A stretch of 64,000 nt of DNA. Source: Alphaproteobacteria bacterium (GTDB taxonomy: Bacteria > Pseudomonadota > Alphaproteobacteria > Micavibrionales > Micavibrionaceae). The translations under genes were made by a program, and so were the position numbers. Position 1 is the first letter of the stretch. Each line of letters starts with the position of its first letter. Below are positions 1 through 8,504 of the stretch, piece by piece. A model generated the notes under the pieces. It saw only the letters and a program-made list of their open reading frames with translations, was not told the DNA's origin and did no database searches. Where the stretch lies: contig JANQRF010000002.1 in the NCBI GenBank assembly GCA_028289285.1, positions 806,001-870,000 on the forward strand, in the 5' to 3' direction.

Positions 1-1341
1 TATATTCTGGATGACGACAACGCAGGCGATCGCAAGATGGGCGCTGCGTCCCGCGTCTGGCTCTACCATGCGCTCAGCGATTTAAATAACAGCCTTGATG
101 GACAACTATATCTTGCCAAAGGCAATGCAGCTCAGATTATTTCTACTCTCACAAAAGAGACAGAGGCACAGGCCGTCTACTGGAACCGCTGCTATGAACC
201 CTGGCGCATAGATCGCGACACCAAAATCAAAAAAGACTTAGAATCTCAAAACATAGACGCCAAAAGCTTTAACGGCTCTTTGCTCTGGGAACCGTGGGAT
301 GTCTTAAAGAACGATGGCACGCCCTATAAAGTCTTCACGCCGTTCTATAAAAAAGGTTGTCTATCCAAGGCTCCGCCGCGCGAACCGCTTCCGACGCCAA
401 AAAACCTAAACTATTTCGAGTATAAAAGTGACAGCGCCCTCGACGATTTAAACCTGTTGCCCCCCGCCCATGAAAATGGCTGGGAAAAGACGATCATTCA
501 AAACTGGGATATCTCTGAACAGGGCGCGCAACAACGCCTGCATGATTTTTTAAAAGACGGTCTTCAAAATTATAAAGACGGGCGCAATGAACCTGCAGGT
601 AACAACGTATCACGCCTGTCTCCCTATCTTCATTTTGGACAAATCTCTCCGAACACCGCCTGGTATGCCGCGCAGGAACGCGGCACGATGGAAGGTTGGG
701 AACGCGACCGCGATCATTTCCTGAGCGAGCTTAGCTGGCGGGAATTTTCCTACAGCCTTCTCTATCACTTCCCGACCCTGCCCTGGGAAAATCTCCAGCC
801 GCGTTTTAATGATTTCCCCTGGCATGAAGAGCGCAGTGGTGATTTAAAAAAATGGCAACAAGGCCAGACCGGGTATCCGATCGTCGATGCCGCCATGCGT
901 GAGTTATATGAAACAGGCTATATGCATAACCGCACGCGAATGATTGTCGGCTCTTTTCTGGTTAAAAACCTGCTCATCCACTGGCACCGCGGCGAAGAAT
1001 GGTTCTGGGATTGTCTGTTTGATGCCGATCTGGCCAATAACTCGGCAAGCTGGCAATGGATCGCAGGGTGCGGGGCCGATGCCGCCCCTTATTTCCGGAT
1101 CTTCAACCCGATCACGCAGGGCGAGAAGTTCGACCCGGACGGCGCATATGTCCGCCGTTTCGTCCCTGAACTCAAAGACATGCCCAAAGAGTATATTCAT
1201 AAACCGTGGGAGGCCCCGCCCCTGACCTTGCAGGAAGCGGGCGTAGAGCTCGGAAAGACTTACCCCCACCCGATTGTGGATCATAAAGAGGCGCGGGAAA
1301 AAGCCCTAAAAGCCTTTGAACAAACGAAAAAAGCTGCTTAA
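1..1341 (+). CDS. phrB: Deoxyribodipyrimidine photolyase, 5'-truncated by window edge
   Basis: This is the C-terminal majority of a class I CPD photolyase/cryptochrome, a flavoprotein that repairs UV-induced cyclobutane dimers using light. The reading frame is open from base 1 and already encodes photolyase-type sequence (YILDDDNAGDRK), so the true start lies upstream of the window. The C-terminal FAD-binding domain is clear: 'NRTRMIVGSFLVKNLLIHW', then 'DADLANNSASWQW' and 'YFRIFNPITQ'. It heads a plus-strand cluster (FAD oxidoreductase, DUF1365, cfa, DUF3833) that accompanies photolyases in many proteobacteria, often under light or singlet-oxygen control. No ECF sigma/ChrR pair is visible here. 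A palindromic repeat separates it from the next gene. Confidence 0.95.
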   Translation, partial: YILDDDNAGDRKMGAASRVWLYHALSDLNNSLDGQLYLAKGNAAQIISTLTKETEAQAVYWNRCYEPWRIDRDTKIKKDLESQNIDAKSFNGSLLWEPWDVLKNDGTPYKVFTPFYKKGCLSKAPPREPLPTPKNLNYFEYKSDSALDDLNLLPPAHENGWEKTIIQNWDISEQGAQQRLHDFLKDGLQNYKDGRNEPAGNNVSRLSPYLHFGQISPNTAWYAAQERGTMEGWERDRDHFLSELSWREFSYSLLYHFPTLPWENLQPRFNDFPWHEERSGDLKKWQQGQTGYPIVDAAMRELYETGYMHNRTRMIVGSFLVKNLLIHWHRGEEWFWDCLFDADLANNSASWQWIAGCGADAAPYFRIFNPITQGEKFDPDGAYVRRFVPELKDMPKEYIHKPWEAPPLTLQEAGVELGKTYPHPIVDHKEAREKALKAFEQTKKAA

Positions 1342-1365
1342 GCTAGCGCTTTAGTCGTTTCAGTT

Positions 1366-1481
1366 AAAAATTGGACGGCTGACGAAAATTTGGGTTTGCG
1401 AGAACCGCATCGAAGAGTACATAGACGTACTTAAGACGCGGAAGCGCAGCAAAGACAAATTTGCAGGCCCGTCAAATTTTT
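1366..1481. repeat. Long imperfect palindrome (GC-core family, copy A)
   Basis: Outer arms about 25 bp long, AAAAATTGGACGG... (from 1366) and ...CCGTCAAATTTTT (to 1481), are imperfect reverse complements. They enclose a GC-richer core with an inner hairpin, AGTAC...GTACT, near 1416-1431. The layout matches elements at 10502-10589 and 13502-13581, although the outer arm sequences differ. It fills most of the gap between the photolyase stop and the FAD oxidoreductase start. Confidence 0.65.
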
Positions 1482-1496
1482 AAATGGAATGACTAA

Positions 1497-2780
1497 ATGA
1501 AAATTGCGGTTATTGGAACAGGGATCACGGGAAATGCGGCCAGCTGGCTGCTGAACCAAAGCCATGATATTACGATCTATGAACGTCATGACCGCCCCGG
1601 CGGGCATTCCAATACGGTGCAGATTGACGGTCACCCGCCGATCGACACAGGTTTTATTGTTTATAATGACTGGACCTATCCAAACCTGATTGAACTCTTT
1701 AAGCATCTTGATGTTCAAACGGATAAAACAGACATGTCCTTTGCCGTGTCCATGGATGACGGCAAACTGGAATATGCAGGTCATAAGCTCTTTGCCCAGC
1801 CAAAGAACAAACTCTCCCCGCGTTTTTTAACAATGCTCAAAGATGTAAAACGCTTTTACGCCACCGCGCCGAAATATCTGGAAAGCAAGCAGCCTAATAT
1901 GCCTTTGGGCCTGTATTTGAAAAAGAAAAAATATTCAGAGGCTTTTATCCGCGACCATATTTTGCCGATGGCAGCTGCGATCTGGTCGTCCGGCATTGGC
2001 GAGATTAGCAAGTTCCCGGCAAAATCCTTTATCCGCTTTTTTAAAAATCACGGTCTGCTGCTCATGAAAAACCGGCCGAAATGGCGCACAGTTCATGGCG
2101 GCAGCCGCGAATATGTTCAAAAACTGATTGAACCGTTTAAAGATAAAATTCTGTTCGGCACGGCGGCTGTCTCTGTTTACCGCCGCGCGGAAGGGATCGA
2201 AATTACCGACAGCCGCGGTAATATTGCTATGTATGACGCTGTTGTCCTTGCCTGCCACACGGATCAGGCGCTGCGCCTTTTACAGGATGCCACCGACCGG
2301 GAAAAAGAAATCCTCGGCTACATTCCCTACAACATGAACAAAGCCTACCTCCACCAGGATGAAAGCCTGATGCCGGGTCTTAAATCTGTCTGGTCGTCGT
2401 GGAATTATCTCTCTTCAACCGCCGATGGGAAAGTCGCTGTCACCTACTGGATGAACAAGCTGCAGCCCGGCATTGGAAGAAAACAAAATTATTTTGTCAC
2501 GCTCAATCCGCCGCGCGAACCCAAACATATTTTACAGGAAATGAGCTATTCGCATCCGATCTTCAATGCAGATTCCGTGAAGCTCTGGCGCGAATTGCGC
2601 ACAATTCAGGGCAGGATGAATACCTGGTATTGCGGCGCCTGGTGCGGGTTTGGTTTCCATGAGGACGGCCTCTCCGCAGGTTTGCGCGTTGCTGAAAGTA
2701 TCGGCCCCACCTTGCGTCCATGGCGCATTAAAGAAAATTCACCGGCAGGCACCTATGCCGCTCCCGACACATCCGAATAG
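1497..2780 (+). CDS. FAD-dependent amine-oxidase-like oxidoreductase of the cfa cluster
   Basis: The protein has 427 residues and opens with a Rossmann dinucleotide-binding motif (VIGTGITGNAASWLL, residues 4-18), followed by 'ERHDRPGGHSNT', typical of the NAD(P)-binding Rossmann/amine oxidase superfamily. Family members sit next to DUF1365 and cyclopropane fatty acid synthase genes in many bacteria and are suspected to modify membrane fatty acids; the exact reaction is not established here. The ATG lies 15 bases after the palindromic repeat. The 3' end overlaps the DUF1365 gene by 26 bases, so the two are probably translationally coupled. Confidence 0.85.
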   Translation: MKIAVIGTGITGNAASWLLNQSHDITIYERHDRPGGHSNTVQIDGHPPIDTGFIVYNDWTYPNLIELFKHLDVQTDKTDMSFAVSMDDGKLEYAGHKLFAQPKNKLSPRFLTMLKDVKRFYATAPKYLESKQPNMPLGLYLKKKKYSEAFIRDHILPMAAAIWSSGIGEISKFPAKSFIRFFKNHGLLLMKNRPKWRTVHGGSREYVQKLIEPFKDKILFGTAAVSVYRRAEGIEITDSRGNIAMYDAVVLACHTDQALRLLQDATDREKEILGYIPYNMNKAYLHQDESLMPGLKSVWSSWNYLSSTADGKVAVTYWMNKLQPGIGRKQNYFVTLNPPREPKHILQEMSYSHPIFNADSVKLWRELRTIQGRMNTWYCGAWCGFGFHEDGLSAGLRVAESIGPTLRPWRIKENSPAGTYAAPDTSE

Positions 2781-3528
2781 TCTGTATATTGGCAAAGTGT
2801 TCCACGAACGCCATGAAACCGATGGGCAGCCGTTCGGGCATAAATTCACCTACCGGGTCTTTACGCTTTGGATCAATCTGGATGACCTCGAACCCCTTTC
2901 CCAAAAACTGAAATATTTTTCCTTCAACAAGTGGAACATCCTCAGCGTCTGGAATAAAGATCACGGCGCGCGTGACGGATCGGATATCCGCAGCTGGATT
3001 GAACGCGCCGCCAAAGATAAAAACATAGACGTACAAAAAATTTATATGCTCGGCTTTGCACGCCTGTGGGGCTATGTGTTCAATCCGCTGACGATTTATT
3101 ACTGCTACGATAGCAATGAAAGCTTGTCCGCCATTCTCTACCAGGTCAAAAACACCTTCAGGCAGCAGCATGGCTATTTGATCCCGGTTGAAGATCATGA
3201 CGACTGGATTAAACAATCCACGCAGAAAGTCTTTCATGTCTCGCCCTTCATTCAGATGGACTGCGAATACAACTTTCGCCTGAAAGTACCGGATGACAAA
3301 CTCGATGTCGCCATTCATCAATTTCAGCCCGACAGCAAAATCCTGACCGCAACCTGGGACGGGCAGGCGATTCCCCTCACCGATTCGAATATCCTGAAAA
3401 CGGTTTTAAAGCACCCGCTCATGACCCTTAAAGTTATTGTGGGTATTCATTGGGAAGCGCTTCGGCTCTGGCTGAAAGGCGCGAAATATATCCCTGTTCC
3501 ACTCTTACCGAAAAAAGATGTAAGCTAA
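2755..3528 (+). CDS. DUF1365 family protein
   Basis: A 257-residue protein beginning MPLPTHPNSLYIGKVFHERH. The 'G.V.H.R..P..H.F.Y.VF..W.DLD' type N-terminus and the 'MLGFARLWGYVFNPLTIYYCYD' segment are characteristic of DUF1365. I chose the ATG at 2755 because an upstream in-frame ATG at 2650 would add about 35 residues unrelated to the family, encoded inside the preceding gene. It overlaps the FAD oxidoreductase gene and precedes cfa. The trio is conserved and presumably acts on unsaturated or cyclopropane fatty acids in membrane lipids; biochemical function unknown. Confidence 0.85.
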   Translation: MPLPTHPNSLYIGKVFHERHETDGQPFGHKFTYRVFTLWINLDDLEPLSQKLKYFSFNKWNILSVWNKDHGARDGSDIRSWIERAAKDKNIDVQKIYMLGFARLWGYVFNPLTIYYCYDSNESLSAILYQVKNTFRQQHGYLIPVEDHDDWIKQSTQKVFHVSPFIQMDCEYNFRLKVPDDKLDVAIHQFQPDSKILTATWDGQAIPLTDSNILKTVLKHPLMTLKVIVGIHWEALRLWLKGAKYIPVPLLPKKDVS

Positions 3529-3553
3529 AAACCGCCGCGTCAGCGGCAATAAA

Positions 3554-3647
3554 TTTTTAAACCACAGAGATCACGGAGTGCACAGAGAGAATTTAAGTCT
3601 ATGAAGACTCCGTGCTCTCTGTGTACTCCGTGGTTCAAACTTAAAAA
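3554..3647. repeat. Palindromic repeat with three 9-mers per arm (CACRGAGNN family, empty)
   Basis: The left arm contains CACAGAGAT-CACGGAGTG and CACAGAGAG; the right arm, read as reverse complement, contains CACGGAGTA, CACAGAGAG and CACGGAGTC. The inner turn is AGTCT-ATGA-AGACT. The whole would form one long hairpin of roughly 40 bp. No open reading frame lies inside. It lies between the DUF1365 gene and cfa. The rest of the 3529-3742 gap shows nothing else I can name. Confidence 0.85.
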
Positions 3648-3742
3648 AGCCTGCGGCGCTATAAATATACAAAGAATTTATAAGAAATCTGATCCAAATC
3701 ACTTTAATTGACGAAATAAAAGGAAAACAATAAGGTGAGAAG

Positions 3743-5023
3743 ATGTCTCCATTTCAGGAAATTGCGCTGCGCCCCGCAGATTTTACCATTCGCACCGATG
3801 CAGCCCTGCGTCACTTTTTAATCAAAACAAAACGCAACCCGCATGCCTATAAACCCTCGCGCGCAATGCAAATGGCGCTGCGCCTGATGCGCAATATGCA
3901 GATTGGTACGCTCGATCTTATCCTACCTGATCAACGCAAAGTGCATTTTCAGGGCAAAGAACCCGGCCCGCACGGTGTTCTCTTCATTCATAATGATCGT
4001 GTCGTGAACCGTTTCCTTGGCAAAGGCAAGCTCGGTTTTTGTGAAGCCTATCTCGATGGCGACTGGAGCAGCCCTGATATTGCCGGTTTCTTTGAACTGA
4101 TCCTGCGCAATGAAGATGTGATGGTCAAAGAACTGCACGGTAAAAACTGGTACCGGACGTTGTCCTGGATCATGCACCGGTTCCAGCCAAACAGTAAAAG
4201 CGGATCAAAGCGCAACATCTATAAACATTACGACCTCGGCAACGAGTTTTATAAAGAATGGCTTGATCCGTCCATGACCTATTCCTCCGCGCTGTTTGCT
4301 GATGGCATAGACAATCTGGAACAAGCACAGGCACGCAAATATGAAGAAATGGTTCAGCGCCTCGATTTAAAACCGGAGCATCACGTTCTTGAAATCGGTT
4401 GCGGCTGGGGCGGGTTTGCCGAATATGCGGCGCATAAGATTGGCTGTAAGGTAACCGGCATTACCATTTCCCGCGCCCAGTATAATTATGCTCGGGACCG
4501 CATCGCCAAGGCGGGCTTATCCGACAAAGTAGAGATCAAACTATGTGACTATCGCGATCTGGACGGACAATATGACCGCATTGCATCCATTGAAATGTTC
4601 GAAGCGGTCGGCGAAGCTTACTGGCCTGCTTTCTTCGGAAAAGTGAAAGAGGTTCTGAAACCCTCCGGGCGCGCTGTTCTTCAAATTATCACCATCCGTG
4701 ATTCCAGTTTTGAAGCCTATCGCCGCAGCGCTGATTACATTCAGCGTTATATTTTCCCGGGCGGGATGTTACCTTCCATGACCGTGCTCGGGGATCAAAT
4801 CCGCAGCGCAGGCCTGAAACAGGGCGATCATTTGTCTTTCGGACCGGATTACGCCCGCACGCTGGATCTGTGGAATAAAGCGTTCCAGGAGAAATGGGCC
4901 ACCCTCGCCCCGCGCTTTGACACACGATTTAAGCGCATGTGGGAACAATATCTTTGCTATTGCCAGGCAGGCTTTGCGACAGGCACTATTGACGTGGTGC
5001 AACTGGCAATCGATAAAGACTAA
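3743..5023 (+). CDS. cfa: Cyclopropane-fatty-acyl-phospholipid synthase
   Basis: This enzyme transfers a methylene group from S-adenosylmethionine to the double bond of unsaturated acyl chains in membrane phospholipids. The protein has 426 residues. The N-terminal lipid-binding region is followed by 'HYDLGNEFYKEWLD' (about residues 162-175) and the SAM-binding motif I 'VLEIGCGWGGFAEYA' (about 215-229), then 'IEMFEAVGE'. Length and motif order match the Mycolic/CFA synthase family. It follows the FAD oxidoreductase and DUF1365 genes and is immediately followed, with no gap, by the ldcA-like gene (TAA then ATG), suggesting one transcript. Confidence 0.95.
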   Translation: MSPFQEIALRPADFTIRTDAALRHFLIKTKRNPHAYKPSRAMQMALRLMRNMQIGTLDLILPDQRKVHFQGKEPGPHGVLFIHNDRVVNRFLGKGKLGFCEAYLDGDWSSPDIAGFFELILRNEDVMVKELHGKNWYRTLSWIMHRFQPNSKSGSKRNIYKHYDLGNEFYKEWLDPSMTYSSALFADGIDNLEQAQARKYEEMVQRLDLKPEHHVLEIGCGWGGFAEYAAHKIGCKVTGITISRAQYNYARDRIAKAGLSDKVEIKLCDYRDLDGQYDRIASIEMFEAVGEAYWPAFFGKVKEVLKPSGRAVLQIITIRDSSFEAYRRSADYIQRYIFPGGMLPSMTVLGDQIRSAGLKQGDHLSFGPDYARTLDLWNKAFQEKWATLAPRFDTRFKRMWEQYLCYCQAGFATGTIDVVQLAIDKD

Positions 5024-5935
5024 ATGGAACCACTCAAACCCCCTGCTCTTCAAAAAGGTGATCTGATCGGGATTATCAGCCCGAGCAGCCATATTTCAAA
5101 AGAAAAAATCACCCCGTCGATTGACTGGCTCGAGGCACAGGGGTTTCAAACTTTTTACCACCCACAAAATGAAAAGAAGTTCGGACAATTTGCAGGCACA
5201 ACCGAAGAACGAGCCGATGCCCTGCATGACATGTTCTCTAATCCGGATATCAAAGCCATTTTTTGCGCCGTTGGCGGAAATGGCTGCATTCATCTTCTTG
5301 ATCAAATTGACTATGACCTCATCCAGGCTAATCCGAAAATATTCATGGGCTTTAGCGATACAACGCCTCTGCTCAATGTCATCACGGCAAAAACGGGGTT
5401 AATCACATTTCACGGGCCGACGCTTACCAAGCTTTATAAAATAAACGAGACATGGAAAAATCAAACCCTATTCATGTTAGCAGGCGCGGAGAACATCTCT
5501 GTTGAAATGCCCGCTTTAAAATATATTCAGGGTACATCATGTGAGGGACGGCTTTACGGGGGCAATCTAAGTGCGCTTCAAACCCTGATCGGCACAGACT
5601 ATGCGCCTGACCTGACGGACGCAGTTTTATTTATTGAAGATATCAATGATCATCTAAGCCGGTATGACCGTATGCTTGGCCATATGAAACAGGCCGGATG
5701 GTTTAACGATCTGGCAGGTATTTTATCCGGTCAGTTTTTAAACCCGCTTGATAATCCAGAGCGTCCTTTCGGTTTTTCCATTGAAGAGTGCCTTCAAAGA
5801 ATAGGGAATGAAAATACACCTATTATGGTAGACGCACCGTTCGGTCACGGGGAAGACTTACCGACTTTTCCTATCGGATGCCGCGTGAAGTTAGAGGGGA
5901 CAACGCTGACGCTTCTTGAAAGCCCCGTTTCGTGA
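5024..5935 (+). CDS. ldcA: LD-carboxypeptidase, peptidase family S66
   Basis: A 303-residue S66 serine peptidase. LdcA enzymes remove the terminal D-alanine from murein tetrapeptides during cytoplasmic peptidoglycan recycling. The start 'LQKGDLIGIISPSS' is typical. The putative nucleophile Ser111 lies in 'MGFSDTTPLL', the Glu in 'FIEDIND' and the His in 'PFGHGEDLPTFPIG', giving the Ser-Glu-His triad. The ATG directly follows the cfa stop codon. The stop overlaps the GTG start of the next transporter gene (GTGA), indicating translational coupling. No signal peptide is visible, consistent with a cytoplasmic role. Confidence 0.9.
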   Translation: MEPLKPPALQKGDLIGIISPSSHISKEKITPSIDWLEAQGFQTFYHPQNEKKFGQFAGTTEERADALHDMFSNPDIKAIFCAVGGNGCIHLLDQIDYDLIQANPKIFMGFSDTTPLLNVITAKTGLITFHGPTLTKLYKINETWKNQTLFMLAGAENISVEMPALKYIQGTSCEGRLYGGNLSALQTLIGTDYAPDLTDAVLFIEDINDHLSRYDRMLGHMKQAGWFNDLAGILSGQFLNPLDNPERPFGFSIEECLQRIGNENTPIMVDAPFGHGEDLPTFPIGCRVKLEGTTLTLLESPVS

Positions 5936-7242
5936 GAAAAATTTCAACGTTTTCGATTATTGCCTATGCGCTGCCCGCCTTTCCGCTTGCGGCACTATCT
6001 TTGCCTGTTTATATTTTCCTGCCGACTTTTTATGCCCAAACACTTGGCCTGGGTCTGGCAACGACAGGGCTCATCCTTCTTATCGCCCGGCTGTGGGATG
6101 TGATTAGCGATCCGGTGGTTGGCGTTCTGTCCGATATGACCAAAACACCATGGGGGCGCCGCAAGCCCTGGATCATTTCCTGGATGCCGATGGTGTGCCT
6201 CTCCAGCTGGTTTTTGCTTGTGCCTTTGCCGGGCGCGGACGCTGCCTATCTCCTGCTTTGGAGCATTCTTCTCTACACGGGCTGGACGGGGATGATCCTG
6301 CCGCTCAATGCCTGGGGCGCGGAACTTTCATCCGATTATCATGAACGCACGCGCATTGCCGGCTGGCGCGAAGCACTCACCGTCGCCGGTATCCTCTTTG
6401 CCCTTGGGACCATTGCCTATCTTGGTTTTGCTGCAGGCGGCAATGAAGGTGACGCGTTGCGGACAATTGCACTGATCATGGTGATTGTCACACCGATTGC
6501 AACGATCCTTATGGCGATGGGCGTGCGCGAACCAAAATATATTGAAAAAGGCCGGGTCGGGTTTCGTGAAGCCCTGCCCGTTTTGAAACATAATGCGCCT
6601 TTTCGAAAACTCATTACAGCTTACCTGATTAACGGGATTGCCAACGGATTGCCTGCAACGCTCTTTCTTCTCTTTGTCGAATTCGGCCTTGGCATGAAAG
6701 ACAAATCCGGAGAGCTTTTGTTCATTTATTTCCTGTGCGGAGTCCTGTCCGTTCCGTTCTGGCTAGTGCTCTCTAAAAAATTCGGCAAGCATCTTGTCTG
6801 GTGCGGGGCGATGATCTGGGCCTGTGTCTTTTTCGGTCTCGTCCCTTTTGTCGGTGAAAGCGATTACACGCTCTTTCTCGCCGTGTGCATTTTGACAGGC
6901 TTTAGCCTTGGTGCGGACCTGGTTTTACCCGCCGCCATGCAGGCCGATGTCGTTGATTTGGATACGCTTGAAACAGGGCAACAACGCACAGGCCTCTATT
7001 TTTCCCTGTGGGGCGTGGCCACAAAACTCTCTTTGGCACTTGCCGCAGGGATCGCCTTCCCGCTCCTCGATCTTGGCGGTTTTAGTGCCGAAACCGGCGG
7101 GGCCGTCTGGCAGCTCGTTGCGCTCTATGCGGTCGTCCCGATCATCTTCAAGATCATTGCGATCAAGATGATGTGGTCCTATCCCGTCACGGAAGAGGCT
7201 GTCTCTCAAAACCATCTGAAAATTATGGAGAAATGGGGCTGA
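5932..7242 (+). CDS. MFS transporter of the GPH (glycoside-pentoside-hexuronide:cation symporter) type
   Basis: The protein has 436 residues and about 12 hydrophobic segments. The loop after TM2 reads 'LWDVISDPVVGVLSDMTKTPWGRRKPWI', a hallmark of GPH/MFS_2 carriers. Translation probably starts at GTG 5932, overlapping the ldcA stop. It could import a sugar or muropeptide-like solute, given the neighbouring LD-carboxypeptidase, but the substrate cannot be read from sequence. MFS proteins of this subtype also recur in photolyase/cfa neighbourhoods. Confidence 0.85.
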   Translation: MRKISTFSIIAYALPAFPLAALSLPVYIFLPTFYAQTLGLGLATTGLILLIARLWDVISDPVVGVLSDMTKTPWGRRKPWIISWMPMVCLSSWFLLVPLPGADAAYLLLWSILLYTGWTGMILPLNAWGAELSSDYHERTRIAGWREALTVAGILFALGTIAYLGFAAGGNEGDALRTIALIMVIVTPIATILMAMGVREPKYIEKGRVGFREALPVLKHNAPFRKLITAYLINGIANGLPATLFLLFVEFGLGMKDKSGELLFIYFLCGVLSVPFWLVLSKKFGKHLVWCGAMIWACVFFGLVPFVGESDYTLFLAVCILTGFSLGADLVLPAAMQADVVDLDTLETGQQRTGLYFSLWGVATKLSLALAAGIAFPLLDLGGFSAETGGAVWQLVALYAVVPIIFKIIAIKMMWSYPVTEEAVSQNHLKIMEKWG

Positions 7243-7273
7243 TCTGCGGCCCTCCACCATACGTAAAGAAGAT

Positions 7274-7816
7274 ATGAAACGCTTTTTGACGTTTGGATGG
7301 ATGATGATTTTTACAGCTTTATTGGCCGCTTGTGCCAGCCCCCAGATAGACACCCACCAGCTCCCCGAACCCAAACTGGTTCTGGAGGACTATTTTACGG
7401 GTGATTTAAAAGCCTGGGGCGTATTCCAGGACCGCTTTGGCAATGTCCGCCGTCAATTCACCGTCGATATGACCGGTACATGGGATGAAGAGACCCAGAC
7501 CCTCACCCTTGTGGAAGACTTTCTCTATAATGATGGCGTAACTGAGCAGCGCACCTGGGAGATCAAAAAGACCGGCGAGAATACCTATGAAGGCACAGAG
7601 AAAAACTCTATTGGTCTGGCCAAAGGTCAAACCACCGGCAATGCCTTTCACTGGGTGTATGATTACAAGCTCAGTGTCGATGGCAAAATCTGGAAGGTAA
7701 ATTTCGATGACTGGATGTTCTTACAGGATGACCAGACACTCTTTAACAAAGCCGTCATCCGCCGCTGGGGCTTTCGCCTTGGTGATGTCTATATCTTCTT
7801 CCGTAAAGAAAATTAG
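7274..7816 (+). CDS. DUF3833 family lipoprotein
   Basis: A 180-residue protein with a lipoprotein signal (hydrophobic stretch ending LLAACAS; the lipobox Cys would be about residue 20). The body, including 'YFTGDLKAWGVFQDRFGNV' and 'DDWMFLQDD', matches DUF3833. DUF3833 genes recur in photolyase/cfa/SDR clusters, supporting a shared light- or oxidative-stress-related function that is not characterised. It is preceded by a 31-base gap after the transporter and converges on a small minus-strand frame with a 4-base overlap. Confidence 0.85.
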   Translation: MKRFLTFGWMMIFTALLAACASPQIDTHQLPEPKLVLEDYFTGDLKAWGVFQDRFGNVRRQFTVDMTGTWDEETQTLTLVEDFLYNDGVTEQRTWEIKKTGENTYEGTEKNSIGLAKGQTTGNAFHWVYDYKLSVDGKIWKVNFDDWMFLQDDQTLFNKAVIRRWGFRLGDVYIFFRKEN

Positions 7817-8016
7817 TGAACCAGCTTTGAAAAAAGCGACCCGTCAGGGATCGCTTGGCCAAAAAGTCTCAAATCTCTCAGGATTTTTTCATGATGATCG
7901 GGCATTTCCCGCGCCGCGCTTCTAATTTCCTGCATCATAAGAACGCGCCCGCCTAAACCCTCTTCCATGGCGCGCCTGAGGACATTGCGCATAATTTCAG
8001 AACTACTCCGCCTCAT
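7813..8016 (-). CDS. Small hypothetical protein (67 aa), uncertain
   Basis: An Arg/Met-rich 67-residue frame (starts MRRSSSEIMRNVLRRAMEEG) that fills the gap between DUF3833 and the NTF2-like gene and lies in line with the minus-strand operon. It has no recognised domain and no strong ribosome binding site (only TTAAAAGT upstream). Its stop overlaps that of DUF3833 by 4 bases. It could be the last gene of the operon or a chance frame. Confidence 0.35.
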   Translation of the reverse strand: MRRSSSEIMRNVLRRAMEEGLGGRVLMMQEIRSAAREMPDHHEKILRDLRLFGQAIPDGSLFSKLVH

Positions 8017-8048
8017 ACTTTTAAGAGTATCAAAAAAGGGTTAATATT

Positions 8049-8501
8049 TTATGATGGCCGCACGCTCAGTTTGTTTTTGATGAAACGGATCAGGGTTCTG
8101 AGCACAGGAACTTTTTCATAGACGTATAGACCTGAATCCCAAAAATCATAATGCGACTCTACCAGCCCCTCTTCCGTGAACCGGACTTCGCTCATGCCGA
8201 TAATATAATCCGCCTTACCGCTTCGCGAAAAATCGCACCGCCATTTGAGATAAGCCGTTGCCTCGTCCTGACCCCAACTGTGATCGAAGACTTTGAATTT
8301 TAAATTTTCAACGTCCTCAAAAGCTTTTTTAAACACTGCCTGCATATCGGCACTGCCGCGCACGTCATTGAACGGGTCGGTAAAATGCACCAGCGGATGC
8401 ACAACCTTTTCAATTAAAGGAATAGAGCGCGGGCTTAAGGTTTCAAAAAAAGAAATATACTCTTCGAGCGGCTTTTGAAATTTCTCGGAATAAGATGGCA
8501 T
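8049..8501 (-). CDS. SnoaL/NTF2-like domain protein
   Basis: A 150-residue protein with the alpha+beta cone layout of NTF2/SnoaL-like proteins: an N-terminal helix, then 'HPLVHFTDPFNDVRG', 'VFDHSWGQDEATAYLKWRCDF' and a C-terminal 'EEGLVESHYDFWDSG'. It starts 3 bases after the SDR stop, so it belongs to the same minus-strand operon. Such proteins accompany SDR, DUF3833 and photolyase genes elsewhere. It may bind or isomerise a small hydrophobic ligand, but no catalytic role can be assigned. Confidence 0.8.
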   Translation of the reverse strand: MPSYSEKFQKPLEEYISFFETLSPRSIPLIEKVVHPLVHFTDPFNDVRGSADMQAVFKKAFEDVENLKFKVFDHSWGQDEATAYLKWRCDFSRSGKADYIIGMSEVRFTEEGLVESHYDFWDSGLYVYEKVPVLRTLIRFIKNKLSVRPS

Positions 8502-8504
8502 AGC

